In this document: in pieces, positions 1 to 8,776 of the stretch
How positions within the stretch are numbered: the stretch's first letter is position 1
How the letters are laid out: the number at the start of each line of letters is the position of its first letter
Source of the DNA: an uncultured Alphaproteobacteria bacterium
Lineage (GTDB): Bacteria > Pseudomonadota > Alphaproteobacteria > Rhodospirillales > Rhodospirillaceae
Reading direction: 5' to 3'
Assembly: GCA_900079695.1 (NCBI GenBank)
Contig: LT599022.1
Span: 3,641,892-3,705,891 of the forward strand
DNA: 64,000 nt
The notes under the pieces: model-generated
Databases searched by the model: none
What the model was told of the DNA's origin: nothing
What the model saw: only the letters and a program-made list of their open reading frames with translations
Made by a program: the position numbers and the translations under genes

Positions 1-304
1 CGCGCGCGGAGGGGTTCGCCCCCCCCCATGTCTCCCCGGCCTCTCCGCGCATCCTCTCCCCCGGGATCGCGTCCGAGCACGCGCCCGGTAACTCGCGCGG
101 GGCGGTTCGTTCTCCCGCCGCCTCGCGCGCCTTCCATCCGGACGGGTGGCAGCGGTCGGGCAGGACCGCCGCCACCCCCACGCGGCCGGGCTCGACCCAC
201 GACGGCGATCCCCGGCCCGCGTCCCGTTCCTCGGCGCGGTCGATCAACCATGCCTCCATGATTTTGCCCGTCACCATAGCCGCAACCTCTTCGCGCCTCG
301 TCAT
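1..304 (-). CDS. possible partial minus-strand ORF at the left edge
   Basis: Reading from an ATG at 304 toward the left edge, the frame stays open to base 1 with no stop (about 101 codons). The first 25 residues look like a plausible helix-rich N-terminus (MTRREEVAAMVTGKIMEAWL); the rest is rich in Gly, Arg and Pro and may be chance coding in very GC-rich DNA. No clear ribosome binding site precedes the ATG. It would be divergent from the first plus-strand gene, with a 63-base gap that could hold a divergent promoter. I do not recognise a family, and the plus-strand alternatives over 28-349 look worse. Confidence 0.3.
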   Translation of the reverse strand, partial: MTRREEVAAMVTGKIMEAWLIDRAEERDAGRGSPSWVEPGRVGVAAVLPDRCHPSGWKAREAAGERTAPRELPGACSDAIPGERMRGEAGETWGGANPSAR

Positions 305-367
305 GGCTGCATCGTGCGCCGGATCGAGGGCCGCGTCTTGTGCGGTTGACCCCACGGAGTGCACCCG

Positions 368-832
368 ATGACCAAGGTTCGCCCTTTCAACACGGTCGAG
401 CAGGCCGTCAAGGATGCAATCGACGTGCTTGGCGTTGAGGCCGTTGCGGACGTCGCCGCCCGTCAGCCGCGCACCGTTTATGCCTGGGCCGACGCCGACG
501 ACGAATCCCGCGGCATCCCGGTGCGCTCGGCGATGCGGATCGACGCGGCGCTGATCGCCGAAGGGCATGCGCCGCTGATTCTGCCGGTCTACGAGCGCGC
601 CGTTCTGCGTGATTTCTCCCACATCGCGATGCCAGTTGCCGACCGCCTGCTGATGCACGTCCGCGGGATCGGCGAGGTGATCGCGCTCTACAACTCCGCC
701 CGCGACCCCAAGAGCCCAGGCGGGGCCTCGGTGACGCCCATCGAACAAGCGCAGATCGAGCGCGCGCTGGCAACCCTGATGGACTGCGCCAAGAGCCTCG
801 GCCGCGACTTCGAGGCGGAGTGCGGCCGATGA
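368..832 (+). CDS. phage regulatory protein, CII/YdaS-like candidate
   Basis: A 154-residue protein that opens the early operon. The start is ATG 368 because GGAG lies 8 bases upstream; the GTG at 359 has no spacing to a site. Residues about 8-45 resemble the helix-turn-helix opening of phage CII-type regulators (a segment predicting a weak DNA-binding fold, then an Arg-Thr-Val-Tyr-Ala-Trp recognition-like stretch). The C-terminal half is helical. Its stop overlaps the next start (ATGA). Being first in the operon beside a divergent gap fits a lysis/lysogeny regulator, but that role is inferred from position and weak resemblance only. Confidence 0.6.
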   Translation: MTKVRPFNTVEQAVKDAIDVLGVEAVADVAARQPRTVYAWADADDESRGIPVRSAMRIDAALIAEGHAPLILPVYERAVLRDFSHIAMPVADRLLMHVRGIGEVIALYNSARDPKSPGGASVTPIEQAQIERALATLMDCAKSLGRDFEAECGR

Positions 833-1212
833 TCTACCTCGGCCAGCCCTACAGCGACCCCAACCCCGACGTGATGGCGTGGCGCGAGCGCATCGGCCGT
901 GAGGCTGCGCGCATCCTCACCGAACGCGGGGAAGCCGTCTTCGCGCCGATCCCGTACACCGTCCAGCTCGACCCGGAGCGCAAGCTGACGACGTTCGACG
1001 CCTGGCGCGATCTTGATCTCAAGATCTTGGCCGCATGCTCCGAGCTGCGCGTTCTGCCGCTGCCAGGGTGGTCCCGTAGCGTCGGCCTTGCCGCAGAAAT
1101 CGATTTTGCGAAGTCGAACGGAATCCCCGTCATCAACTGCATGGCGCTGCTGGACGAGGCGATCGAGCGCCTCGGTCTGCCGTCGTGGCGGTCGTGGGGG
1201 AGTGCGGCTTGA
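829..1212 (+). CDS. DUF1937 family protein
   Basis: A 127-residue protein starting at ATG 829, overlapping the previous stop. The N-terminus MIYLGQPYSDPNPDV, the central FAPIPYT segment, the DLKILAACSELRVLPLPGW stretch and the ending AAEIDFAKSNGIPVINC match the DUF1937 pattern, a Rossmann-like fold related to nucleoside 2-deoxyribosyltransferases. Such proteins are frequent in alphaproteobacterial phages among early genes; whether this one acts on nucleotides is not shown here. It overlaps the methyltransferase start (TGATG). Confidence 0.8.
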   Translation: MIYLGQPYSDPNPDVMAWRERIGREAARILTERGEAVFAPIPYTVQLDPERKLTTFDAWRDLDLKILAACSELRVLPLPGWSRSVGLAAEIDFAKSNGIPVINCMALLDEAIERLGLPSWRSWGSAA

Positions 1213-1979
1213 TGGCGCAGAACACCTCCACGGCGGTGATGCAGCGCCGGGTCGAGCCGCACGACAGCCTCGACTTCTTCCCGACGCCGCCCTGGGCGAC
1301 GCGGGCGCTCTGCGAGCATGTGCTGCCGGGCGTCTGGTATTCGCCGCGGATGACGGCGTGGGATCCGGCGTGCGGCGAGGGGCACATGGTGCGGCCGCTC
1401 GGGGAGTATTTCGCGCGGGTGATCGCCTCCGACGTTCACCCCTACGGGTTCGGCGCGGTGGAGGACTTCCTGTTTCCGCACGCCGACCGCGGCGCGGACT
1501 GGATCATCACCAATCCGCCGTTCCGCCTGGCGCAGCAGTTCATCGACCGCGGCCTTGCCGAAGCGCGGGGCGGCGTTGCGGTGCTGGTGCGCACGGCGTT
1601 TCTCGAGGGCATCGACCGTTTCGAGCGGCTGTTCTCGGCCGTTCCGCCCGCCGTCGTCGCGCAGTTCGTCGAGCGCGTGCCGATGGTGAAAGGGCGCTGC
1701 GACCGCGCCGCCAGCTCCGCGACCTCCTACGCCTGGATCGTCTGGCGCAGCAATCGCGACCTGCGCGAGACGCGGCTCATCTGGATTCCGCCCTGCCGGA
1801 AGCGGCTGGAGCGGGACACCGACTACAGGGATTTTGGTGCCGGGCTCATGCCACCGGGGGACGCGACGCTCCCGGATCCAGCCATCCAGCGCGAGAGCGT
1901 CAAGCGGTGCCCGGCCCCGGAGGTCACAGCCTCCGGATTCGTGAGCCGCATGGATGGCACGCCGCAACCCAATTCCTGA
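1212..1979 (+). CDS. phage N6-adenine DNA methyltransferase (NPPF type)
   Basis: A 255-residue protein. Start ATG 1212 overlaps the upstream stop as TGATG; a GTG at 1185 is in frame but less likely. Features of an AdoMet-dependent adenine methyltransferase are seen: a DPACGEGHM motif I near residues 50-58, an acidic SDVHPYG motif II, and the catalytic ITNPPF motif IV near residue 100. The length fits stand-alone phage orphan methyltransferases, and no restriction gene is adjacent. The likely role is modification of phage DNA against host restriction or for packaging and replication control; the recognition site is unknown. Confidence 0.88.
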   Translation: MAQNTSTAVMQRRVEPHDSLDFFPTPPWATRALCEHVLPGVWYSPRMTAWDPACGEGHMVRPLGEYFARVIASDVHPYGFGAVEDFLFPHADRGADWIITNPPFRLAQQFIDRGLAEARGGVAVLVRTAFLEGIDRFERLFSAVPPAVVAQFVERVPMVKGRCDRAASSATSYAWIVWRSNRDLRETRLIWIPPCRKRLERDTDYRDFGAGLMPPGDATLPDPAIQRESVKRCPAPEVTASGFVSRMDGTPQPNS

Positions 1980-1997
1980 ACCCCAAGGACACACCCC

Positions 1998-2483
1998 ATG
2001 ACCGATACCGAAAACGACCGAAACATCATCGATATCACCTGCGAAACCCTCGGCGGCGACCTTGCGTCGTGGCTGGTGGACCGCCTGCGGCAGCAGCCGA
2101 AGACTTACGGCGAGATGAGCGAGCAGGAACAGCGCGAGACGATCGAGAGCGCGACGACGGCCGTCAATTCGATGCTGCGCCGCGCGGTCGCCCTGATCGC
2201 GGCCGACAATCGCAAGGTGATCGTCGCCGAAGTTGAGAAGGTCGAGTTCAAGGACGGCATCAAGGCCGTTATCTCCTGTTCGAAGTCGAGCGAGTACCGC
2301 CACGATCTCGCGGACGCGCAGGGCCAGACGGTGCTGATCGTCGTCGCCGACGCCGACAAGTATCTGGGCGGCGAGCGGCCGGAGGCGGAGCCGGACCAGG
2401 GTGCGCTTTTCGACAAGACCGGCATGGGGGCCGAAGACGTTGGCCTCGACGACGGCGACCGCGAACCCGCGGCGGCGGAGTAA
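1998..2483 (+). CDS. hypothetical early phage protein
   Basis: A 161-residue acidic protein with an AAGGAC-like site 8-9 bases before ATG 1998. The sequence is helical at residues 15-90, then beta-like (a KVEFKDGIKAVISC stretch) and ends in a low-complexity acidic tail. I see no catalytic motif. The final codon overlaps the start of the RusA gene (TAATG), so it is translationally coupled within the early operon, between the methyltransferase and the resolvase. A DNA-metabolism accessory role is only a guess from position. Confidence 0.75.
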   Translation: MTDTENDRNIIDITCETLGGDLASWLVDRLRQQPKTYGEMSEQEQRETIESATTAVNSMLRRAVALIAADNRKVIVAEVEKVEFKDGIKAVISCSKSSEYRHDLADAQGQTVLIVVADADKYLGGERPEAEPDQGALFDKTGMGAEDVGLDDGDREPAAAE

Positions 2484-2908
2484 TGGCGATGGCGGCCGTC
2501 TCTTTCGTCATCCCCGGTACGCCGACCGGCAAAGGGCGGCCGCGCGTCACCACCATCGGCGGGCACGTCCGAGCCGTCACCCCGGCGAAGACCCGCAGCC
2601 GCGAGGGCATCGTCGCGAGCCTCGCCATGGATGCGATGTTCGGCCGGGTCGCGACGCCGCTGCCGGTGGAGGTGTCCGTCGCGATCGAAGCGCCGATTCC
2701 CGCGAGTTGGTCGCGCCGCAAGAAGGCCGAGGCCATCGGCAAGCCGTGCCCGGTCAAGCCGGATATCGACAACATCCTCAAGCTCATTCTCGACGGCATC
2801 AACGGCATCGTCTTCGTCGATGACAAGCAGGTGGTCAGCCTCGTCGCGAGCAAGATCTACGGCGAGACGCCGCGCACCACCGTGCAGGTCACGGAGATCG
2901 GACCATGA
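2483..2908 (+). CDS. rusA: RusA-family Holliday junction resolvase
   Basis: A 141-residue protein that resolves Holliday junctions formed during phage recombination or replication. The family signature is present: an N-terminal GTPTGKGRPR strand, KPDIDNILKLILDGING near residues 92-108 with the two catalytic aspartates, and VFVDDKQV near 111-118 with the third acidic pair. The length is close to E. coli RusA (120). It starts at ATG 2483 inside the upstream stop; an ATG two codons later is an alternative. The stop overlaps the following start (ATGA). Confidence 0.92.
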   Translation: MAMAAVSFVIPGTPTGKGRPRVTTIGGHVRAVTPAKTRSREGIVASLAMDAMFGRVATPLPVEVSVAIEAPIPASWSRRKKAEAIGKPCPVKPDIDNILKLILDGINGIVFVDDKQVVSLVASKIYGETPRTTVQVTEIGP

Positions 2909-3123
2909 CCGGCGTCGACACCACGCGCGCCCGCGTCGCCGACGCCGTGCGCCTGCATCGCGCCCGCAAGGCCGAGCGCGAAACCCTTCGCGCCGAACTG
3001 CACGCCGCGATGCGGGCAGCTTTCCCCCGTCCGGCGGTGATCGTGCGGCGCGCTCACGTCGCCGCGCTGCCCTGGCGTCTGCGGATCCGGCGCGCGCTGC
3101 GAATCCTGGCAGGGGAGGTCTGA
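2905..3123 (+). CDS. small basic hypothetical phage protein
   Basis: A 72-residue Arg- and Ala-rich protein whose start overlaps the rusA stop (ATGA) and which ends two bases before the next gene. It is probably helical throughout. No motif is recognised. The overlap pattern, rather than sequence similarity, is the evidence that it is translated. Confidence 0.6.
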   Translation: MTGVDTTRARVADAVRLHRARKAERETLRAELHAAMRAAFPRPAVIVRRAHVAALPWRLRIRRALRILAGEV

Positions 3124-3125
3124 TC

Positions 3126-3482
3126 ATGGCTCAACGCATGTTCCGCGCCCGCATCACCGCGGCCGAGGTCGCCGACGTGCTCGCGCTCCACGCGCAGGGC
3201 AAGTCCACGGCCGCGATCGCCATCGCCCTGCACATGGGCAAGGGCTCGATTACCAGCATCCTGCGCGGCTGGCGTCCGGACCAGACCACCGCGCGGTGCT
3301 CGCCGGTCTACGGCCCCGAGGCGCGCAGCAGGATCGATCAGGCGGCGCTCTACGACGGGCGGTCCTACGCCGCGCGGGAGGCCCATAAGCCCGCGCCGCC
3401 GACGGAGCCGCCGTATCGCCTCGAAAGCCTTTCGCTCGCCGTCTCTCCGCGCGGGCGCGAGCTCAACATCTGGATGGTGTGA
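3126..3482 (+). CDS. small helix-turn-helix protein
   Basis: A 118-residue protein. The start is ATG 3126, with GGAGG 7 bases upstream; the longer open frame running upstream is an out-of-frame shadow of rusA. Residues about 8-42 (ITAAEVADVLALHAQGKSTA, then a second helix ending in SITSILRG) look like a homeodomain/resolvase-type helix-turn-helix. The C-terminal part is Pro-rich and probably disordered. It may regulate the early operon or assist replication; no specific family is assigned. Confidence 0.75.
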   Translation: MAQRMFRARITAAEVADVLALHAQGKSTAAIAIALHMGKGSITSILRGWRPDQTTARCSPVYGPEARSRIDQAALYDGRSYAAREAHKPAPPTEPPYRLESLSLAVSPRGRELNIWMV

Positions 3483-3484
3483 CG

Positions 3485-4434
<950 letters not shown>

Positions 4435-4435
<1 letters not shown>

Positions 4436-5025
4436 TGTCCGAGATGCTGAAGGCGAAGGTCGAGAAATACCTCGTCTGCCCGGTGGAGGCGCGGTGGGGA
4501 GCGATCGCCAGCGCGGCCGAACGCCAAGCCTACGTCGAGGATGCGGTGATCGACCTCGGCCGGGTCGAAGGCGAGGTCATTACCGCCGCGCTGCACAAGG
4601 TTCGGCAGGGTTGGAAATATCCGCGCCGCCCTGCGGTCGCCGATTTCGCGGCGGCGGCGAAGGAAATCCTCGCCGACAGGCCGAAAAACCGCACCGATGG
4701 CGAGAATGCTCAGGCCAGGGCGAACCGCGTGAACGACGAGGCCTTCCGCTACGCCGCGGCGCTGATCTGGGACACGCCCGAGGGGCGGACGGCGATCGCC
4801 GGAGGCTACGCCCGCGAAATGCGCGAGTGGGTGCGTGTCGAGGCCGCGCAGCAGGCCTACGCCGGAGGGCCGATCAACGTCCGCATCCCCGCCGCACAGG
4901 TTGCCGAGTGGAAGGCGCGGGCCGAGATGGCCGAGCGGTTGAGGGATGCGCCGCGCCCGAAGGAACCGATCCGCCGGGTCGGCGAATTCGCGAAACAACC
5001 CCGTGCGAGCGAGGCGGCGGAATGA
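4435..5025 (+). CDS. putative helicase-loader / lambda P-like replication protein
   Basis: A 196-residue protein. ATG 4435 overlaps the previous stop, with GGAGG 7 bases upstream. The first 80 residues (a PVEARWGAIASAAERQAYVE helix, an ITAALHKVRQGWKYPRRP segment and ADFAAAAKEI) resemble the lambda P / phage replication P layout, in which a helical N-domain ends in a Pro-rich turn. It follows the DUF1376 gene, a common pairing. The match is weak, so helicase loading is an inference. Confidence 0.6.
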
Positions 5026-5507
5026 TGCACCTCTCGGACAGGCGGCGGGTGGAGTTGGCGCTTCCGGCGGCGGTGATGCACCGCGTGGTGAGCCAGAGCA
5101 TCGCCGAGGGCGAGCGCAGCGACGACGATCGCGAGGTGCTGGCGTTGCTGCGGGAGGCGGCGGCCGAGCCGTTCGACGGGCTCAACGCCTGGGAGCGGCC
5201 GCGGCTGATGCGGCGGGTCGACCGGCTCTCGATGGAGGTGATGGCCGAACTGATGGGCGGGGCGCGGGCGAAGGCCTTCCTCGCCCTGACGCTGTGGCTC
5301 AAGGGCATGCTCGACGACGGCACCCTGGCGCTGATCGAGGGCTCGGCCTTCGACCGGGCGATGGGCGGGATCCTGGCGACGATGGAGGACGCGCCGGAAG
5401 TGATGGCGGCGGTGGACCGGAGCGCGACCAAGGCGGCGTGGCGGATCTCGCGCAGGCTGTCGGGGCTGGGCTATTACCCGGCCGCTCGGCGGGAGGCGGC
5501 GGAGTGA
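5022..5507 (+). CDS. hypothetical early phage protein
   Basis: A 161-residue helical protein beginning at ATGATG 5022 across the upstream stop. It is rich in Ala, Leu, Met and Arg, with no transmembrane stretch and no recognised domain. Its GTGA stop overlap with the next gene places it in the same translational chain. Function unknown. Confidence 0.7.
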   Translation: MMHLSDRRRVELALPAAVMHRVVSQSIAEGERSDDDREVLALLREAAAEPFDGLNAWERPRLMRRVDRLSMEVMAELMGGARAKAFLALTLWLKGMLDDGTLALIEGSAFDRAMGGILATMEDAPEVMAAVDRSATKAAWRISRRLSGLGYYPAARREAAE

Positions 5508-5704
5508 AGGCGCGGTCGGTGGAGACGCGGTATCGGCGGCCGCGCACCGGCGTGTTGCCGTTCGGCATGCGGCGGCAGGCGTTGGAGCGAGGCGTGGCGG
5601 TGGTGGTGATCGAGGATTGCCGGGACGACTGGACCCGGCAGGCGGTGATGAACGAGGCGCGGCGGCAGATCGAGGAGGGGCGGGACCATGGCGATGACGA
5701 GTAG
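5504..5704 (+). CDS. small basic hypothetical protein
   Basis: A 66-residue protein starting at GTG 5504 inside the previous stop and overlapping the next gene by 17 bases. It has a basic N-terminus (RYRRPRTG) and a helical C-terminus (QAVMNEARRQIEEG). The double overlap is the best evidence for translation. No family is recognised. Confidence 0.55.
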   Translation: MKARSVETRYRRPRTGVLPFGMRRQALERGVAVVVIEDCRDDWTRQAVMNEARRQIEEGRDHGDDE

Positions 5705-6167
5705 GGCTTTCGCGCGGGCGCGGCAACGGGTGGCCGGGGCGGCGATGATCACCGCGGTGCGGCGCGGGCGGATGACGCCGGAGGCGGTGGCGGTGCGGAT
5801 GGAGGAGGCAGCGGACGTGCTGCGGCGGTTGCCCGCGGCGGATCGGCCCGGCGGCTGCCGCTGCTCGATGCCGACGCCGTTGCGCGAGGTGCGCGACGTG
5901 TGGAGCAAGGCGCTTGAGGAGGGGCGGTTCGCCGACATGGTGGCCTCGCCCAGCGTGCCGTCGGCGGAGGACATCGGCCGGATGGACGAGGCGCTGGGGT
6001 GGCTGCGGCTGATCCCCGGCGAGGACGCCAAGCTGGTGTGGGATCGGGCGACGCGCACGGCGTGGAAGGTGCTGGAGCGGCGTTTCGGCGCTTCGCGGAG
6101 CACTCTGTGGCGGCGGCACCTCGCCGCGCTGATCGTTATCGCTATGAAAATCAACAAGAAACCGTGA
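5688..6167 (+). CDS. DUF6362-family HTH protein, last gene of early operon
   Basis: A 159-residue protein with a GAGGAGGGG site before ATG 5688. The C-terminal half (ALGWLRLIPGEDAKLVWDRA, then WKVLERRFGASRSTLWRRH) matches the DUF6362 layout: a helix plus a helix-turn-helix like those of sigma-like or terminase-small DNA-binding proteins. It is the last gene before the terminator at 6241 and the packaging genes, a position typical of late-gene regulators. A paired TGAAACA repeat starts within its final codons. The role as late activator is inferred. Confidence 0.75.
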   Translation: MAMTSRAFARARQRVAGAAMITAVRRGRMTPEAVAVRMEEAADVLRRLPAADRPGGCRCSMPTPLREVRDVWSKALEEGRFADMVASPSVPSAEDIGRMDEALGWLRLIPGEDAKLVWDRATRTAWKVLERRFGASRSTLWRRHLAALIVIAMKINKKP

Positions 6168-6186
6168 AACAAATTAGCATGAAACA
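6165..6186 (+). promoter_or_regulatory. paired TGAAACA direct repeat upstream of late genes
   Basis: TGAAACA occurs at 6165-6171 and again at 6180-6186, a 15-base period (about 1.5 helical turns). A TATATT sequence lies at 6205-6210, which could be a -10 element, although no good -35 is seen. Located between the early operon and the late genes, the pair may be an activator or repressor site. Confidence 0.4.
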
Positions 6187-6240
6187 CTTTTCCCGATTTT
6201 GGGGTATATTTTCGGCATCCTCGCGAGGCGAGCGATTGGA

Positions 6241-6268
6241 GCCCTGGCCCTCACCGGCCGGGGCTTTT
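6241..6268 (+). terminator. rho-independent terminator between early and late genes
   Basis: Arms GCCCTGGCC (6241-6249) and GGCCGGGGC (6256-6264) form a 9-bp stem with one T-G wobble and a 6-base loop, followed by TTTT. It ends the early operon 74 bases after its last stop codon. Late transcription must either start after it or read through with antitermination. Confidence 0.75.
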
Positions 6269-6287
6269 GCATTCCGGAGCCCTCGAT

Positions 6288-6860
6288 GTGCCTGACGAAC
6301 GCGGCAAGCGGCTGTGCGGCGCGAAGACGCGCGCCGGGACGCCATGTCGGCAGGCGGCCATGCCGAATGGCCGGTGCCGGATGCACGGCGGCACCAGCCC
6401 GGGCGCGCCGAAGGGGAACCAGAACGCCCGCAAGCATGGGGTTTGGTCGGTTCTCCTGAGCGACGAGGATCGCGAGTTTCTTGCCGCCGACCCGAAGGAG
6501 CGCCTCGCGACCCTTCAGGCGATGGCCGAACTGCGGGCCTTCCGCGCACACAAGGCGGGGAAGGGGGCGCTGACCGACGGCGTGCTCGACACCGCCTTCG
6601 CCCGCAACGCCGCACAGGCCGCCAACCTCGCCCGGACCCGGCTCGCGATCGCCGAGGCCGCCGCCGAGGGCGTGCACATGGACGAAAGCGGCCCGACGGG
6701 CGAGGACGAAGCGGGGATTGTGACCGAGGATGAGCGCACTGCGGAACTGGCTCGCCTGCTCGACGTCGGAGCAAAGGCTGGAGCTGGCGACGCTGCTGGA
6801 CCATCCGCTGTGGCGTCCGGCGAGCCTGCCGCAGATCGAGGCGCTGCTCAGTCCGGCTGA
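6288..6860 (+). CDS. terminase small subunit-like protein
   Basis: A 190-residue protein. GTG 6288 is preferred because GGAG lies 8 bases upstream; a TTG at 6267 lies inside the terminator tail. Residues about 4-50 have a cysteine-containing CGAKTRAGTPCRQ segment and HGGTSPGAPKGNQNARKHG, a signature of many phage terminase small subunits and related HTH proteins. The middle is helical and the C-terminus Ala/Gly-rich. It should bind phage DNA and hand it to the large subunit, whose gene begins 131 bases before this one ends. Confidence 0.75.
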   Translation: MPDERGKRLCGAKTRAGTPCRQAAMPNGRCRMHGGTSPGAPKGNQNARKHGVWSVLLSDEDREFLAADPKERLATLQAMAELRAFRAHKAGKGALTDGVLDTAFARNAAQAANLARTRLAIAEAAAEGVHMDESGPTGEDEAGIVTEDERTAELARLLDVGAKAGAGDAAGPSAVASGEPAADRGAAQSG

Positions 6861-8283
6861 CATCGTCGGCTACGGCGGCGCGGCGGGCGGCGGCAAGACC
6901 GACCTGCTGCTGGGGGCGGCGATCACCCGGCACCGCCGCGCGATCATCTACCGCCGGGAAGGTTCGCAGCTCGACGGCCTGGAAGACCGCTCGGCCGACA
7001 TCATCGACGAGACCGGCCGCTACGCCCGCCAGCGCCGGACCTGGACGCTCCACGGCCGGACGATGATGGCCGGCGGGCGGCGGATCCGCACCGCGACCCG
7101 CTACATCCGCTTCGGCGCGACCAGCAAGCCGCGGGACTGGACCAAGTACCAGGGCCGCCCCTACGACCTGATCGGCTTCGACGAGGCGGCGAACTTCCTC
7201 GAAATCCAGGTGCGCATGCTGATGACCTGGAACCGCACCACGGTTCCCGGGCAGCGCTGCCGCGTGATCCTGGCCTTCAACCCGCCGACCGACGCCGAAG
7301 GGATGTGGATCATCGACTTCTTCGCCCCCTGGCTCGACCGCAACCACCCGAACCCGGCGCAGCCCGGCGAACTGCGGTGGTTCGTGAACGTCGATGGCAA
7401 GGACACCGAGGTGCCCGGGCCGGAACCGATCACCCACGAGGGCCGGGTGCTGAAGCCGAAGAGCCGGACCTTCATCCCGGCGCGGGTCGAGGACAACGCC
7501 TTCCTCGCCGGGAGCGATTACGAAGCCACCCTCGACATGCTGCCGGAGCCGCTGCGCAGCGCCTTCCGCCACGGCGATTTCGCCGCGATGCAGCAGGATC
7601 ACGCCTTCCAGGTGATCCCGACCGAGTGGGTGAAGCTGGCGCAGGAGCGTTGGAAGCTGTTGCAGGGGCAGGGCTTCAAGCCCGGCCCGATGGATACCCT
7701 CGGCGTCGACGTCGCCCGCGGCGGCAAGGACAAGACCATCCTCGCCGCGCGGCACGGCGCCTGGTTCGCCCCGCTCGACGCCTACCCCGGCAGCGCCACG
7801 CCGAACGGGCCGATGGTGGCCGGGCTGGCGGTGGCGCGGGCGCGCGACGGGGCGCCGATCGTCGTCGACGTCGTCGGCGTCGGGTCGAGCGTCTACGACC
7901 ACCTGCAGGGCAGCGGCGTGCAGGTGCTCGGAGTCGGCGGCGCCGAGAAATCCTACGCACGCGACCGCTCGGGGCGACTGAGCTTCGCCAACGTCCGCGC
8001 CGAGTTGTGGTGGACGATGCGCGAGGCGCTCGACCCGGCGCTCGGCGACGGCCTCGCACTGCCGCCCGACCGGGAACTGCTGGCCGACCTCACCGCGCCG
8101 CGCTGGCGGCTGACGAGCGGCGGCATCCTGATCGAGAGCAAGGAAGAGCTCGAGAAACGCATCGGCCGGTCGCCCGACCGCGGCGACGCGGTGGTCTACG
8201 CCCGCAAGCCGGTGCCGAAGCGCGCCGCCGTGCCGCTCGCGCCGGTGCGCGACGATCCGACCAAAGACTGGTTCAATCTCTAG
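6730..8283 (+). CDS. terL: terminase large subunit
   Basis: A 517-residue DNA-packaging motor. The ATPase domain shows Walker A GGAAGGGKT at residues 49-57 and Walker B LIGFDE at 147-152; an NPP motif after a VILAF strand is coupling-like. The nuclease domain shows the first acidic strand GVDVARGG (Asp327) and RGDAV (Asp486). The start at ATG 6730 lies 131 bases inside the small-subunit gene in another frame, an unusually long overlap; no later Met exists before the Walker motif. The gene order small-large-portal is canonical. Confidence 0.95.
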   Translation: MSALRNWLACSTSEQRLELATLLDHPLWRPASLPQIEALLSPADIVGYGGAAGGGKTDLLLGAAITRHRRAIIYRREGSQLDGLEDRSADIIDETGRYARQRRTWTLHGRTMMAGGRRIRTATRYIRFGATSKPRDWTKYQGRPYDLIGFDEAANFLEIQVRMLMTWNRTTVPGQRCRVILAFNPPTDAEGMWIIDFFAPWLDRNHPNPAQPGELRWFVNVDGKDTEVPGPEPITHEGRVLKPKSRTFIPARVEDNAFLAGSDYEATLDMLPEPLRSAFRHGDFAAMQQDHAFQVIPTEWVKLAQERWKLLQGQGFKPGPMDTLGVDVARGGKDKTILAARHGAWFAPLDAYPGSATPNGPMVAGLAVARARDGAPIVVDVVGVGSSVYDHLQGSGVQVLGVGGAEKSYARDRSGRLSFANVRAELWWTMREALDPALGDGLALPPDRELLADLTAPRWRLTSGGILIESKEELEKRIGRSPDRGDAVVYARKPVPKRAAVPLAPVRDDPTKDWFNL

Positions 8284-8292
8284 GAGGGGATC

Positions 8293-8556
8293 ATGCCCTA
8301 CCAACTCGCCGAGGCCCGCAAGACCTGCACGGCCGCCGGTTTGATGTGGGACGCGGCCGGGGAGGCGGAGGCCTGCGCGGCGTTCGATGCGCTCGGCCTC
8401 GCCGAGGCGCAGGCGGATGCGCTGATGGCCTTCCACGCCCTGCGCGTCGCCCGGCTGTTCAACCCGCCGTCCTACGGCTGGCGGCAGCGCCTGGCGCTCG
8501 CCGCGCATTTCCTGTTCGGCCGGGCGCTGCCGCCGTTCCGCAAGGAGGGCCGCTGA
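8293..8556 (+). CDS. small hypothetical protein between terminase and portal
   Basis: An 87-residue protein with a strong AGGAGGGG site before ATG 8293. It contains two cysteines and a helical central part and ends with a basic RKEGR tail. Small genes of unknown function are common at this place in BPP-1-like phages. Function unknown. Confidence 0.75.
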   Translation: MPYQLAEARKTCTAAGLMWDAAGEAEACAAFDALGLAEAQADALMAFHALRVARLFNPPSYGWRQRLALAAHFLFGRALPPFRKEGR

Positions 8557-8557
8557 C

Positions 8558-8773
8558 ATGTGCGCGTTCTCGAAGCCGAAGACGCCCGCCGTGCCCGAGG
8601 TTCCGGCGCCGCCGGAAACGCCCAAGGAGGCGACGGCCAAGTCCACCGAAGCCCGCGACGACGCGCGCAAGAAGGCGCTCGCGAACGCCGGGCGCTCGGG
8701 CGACATCCTCACCGGCAACTACGGGCTGGCCGATGCCCCGGCCGCCACCACCAAGACCGTGCTCGGGATCTGA
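8558..8773 (+). CDS. small conserved podovirus virion-associated protein
   Basis: A 71-residue protein starting one base after the previous stop. It begins MCAF followed by a Pro-rich stretch, has a charged helical middle, and ends with GNYGLADAP and KTVLGI. This layout (short Cys-Gly-type start, Pro linker, GxxGL end) recurs just upstream of podovirus portal genes. It is probably a minor head-associated protein. Confidence 0.75.
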   Translation: MCAFSKPKTPAVPEVPAPPETPKEATAKSTEARDDARKKALANAGRSGDILTGNYGLADAPAATTKTVLGI

Positions 8774-8776
8774 CGC

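Noticed and set aside
849-2303. 484-codon minus-strand frame opposite the DUF1937 and methyltransferase genes
   Set aside because: Shadow frame; the opposite strand has recognised families and overlapping start/stop signals.
6151-8718. 855-codon minus-strand frame opposite the terminase genes
   Set aside because: Antisense to the clear terminase large subunit with Walker motifs; no domain in the minus frame.
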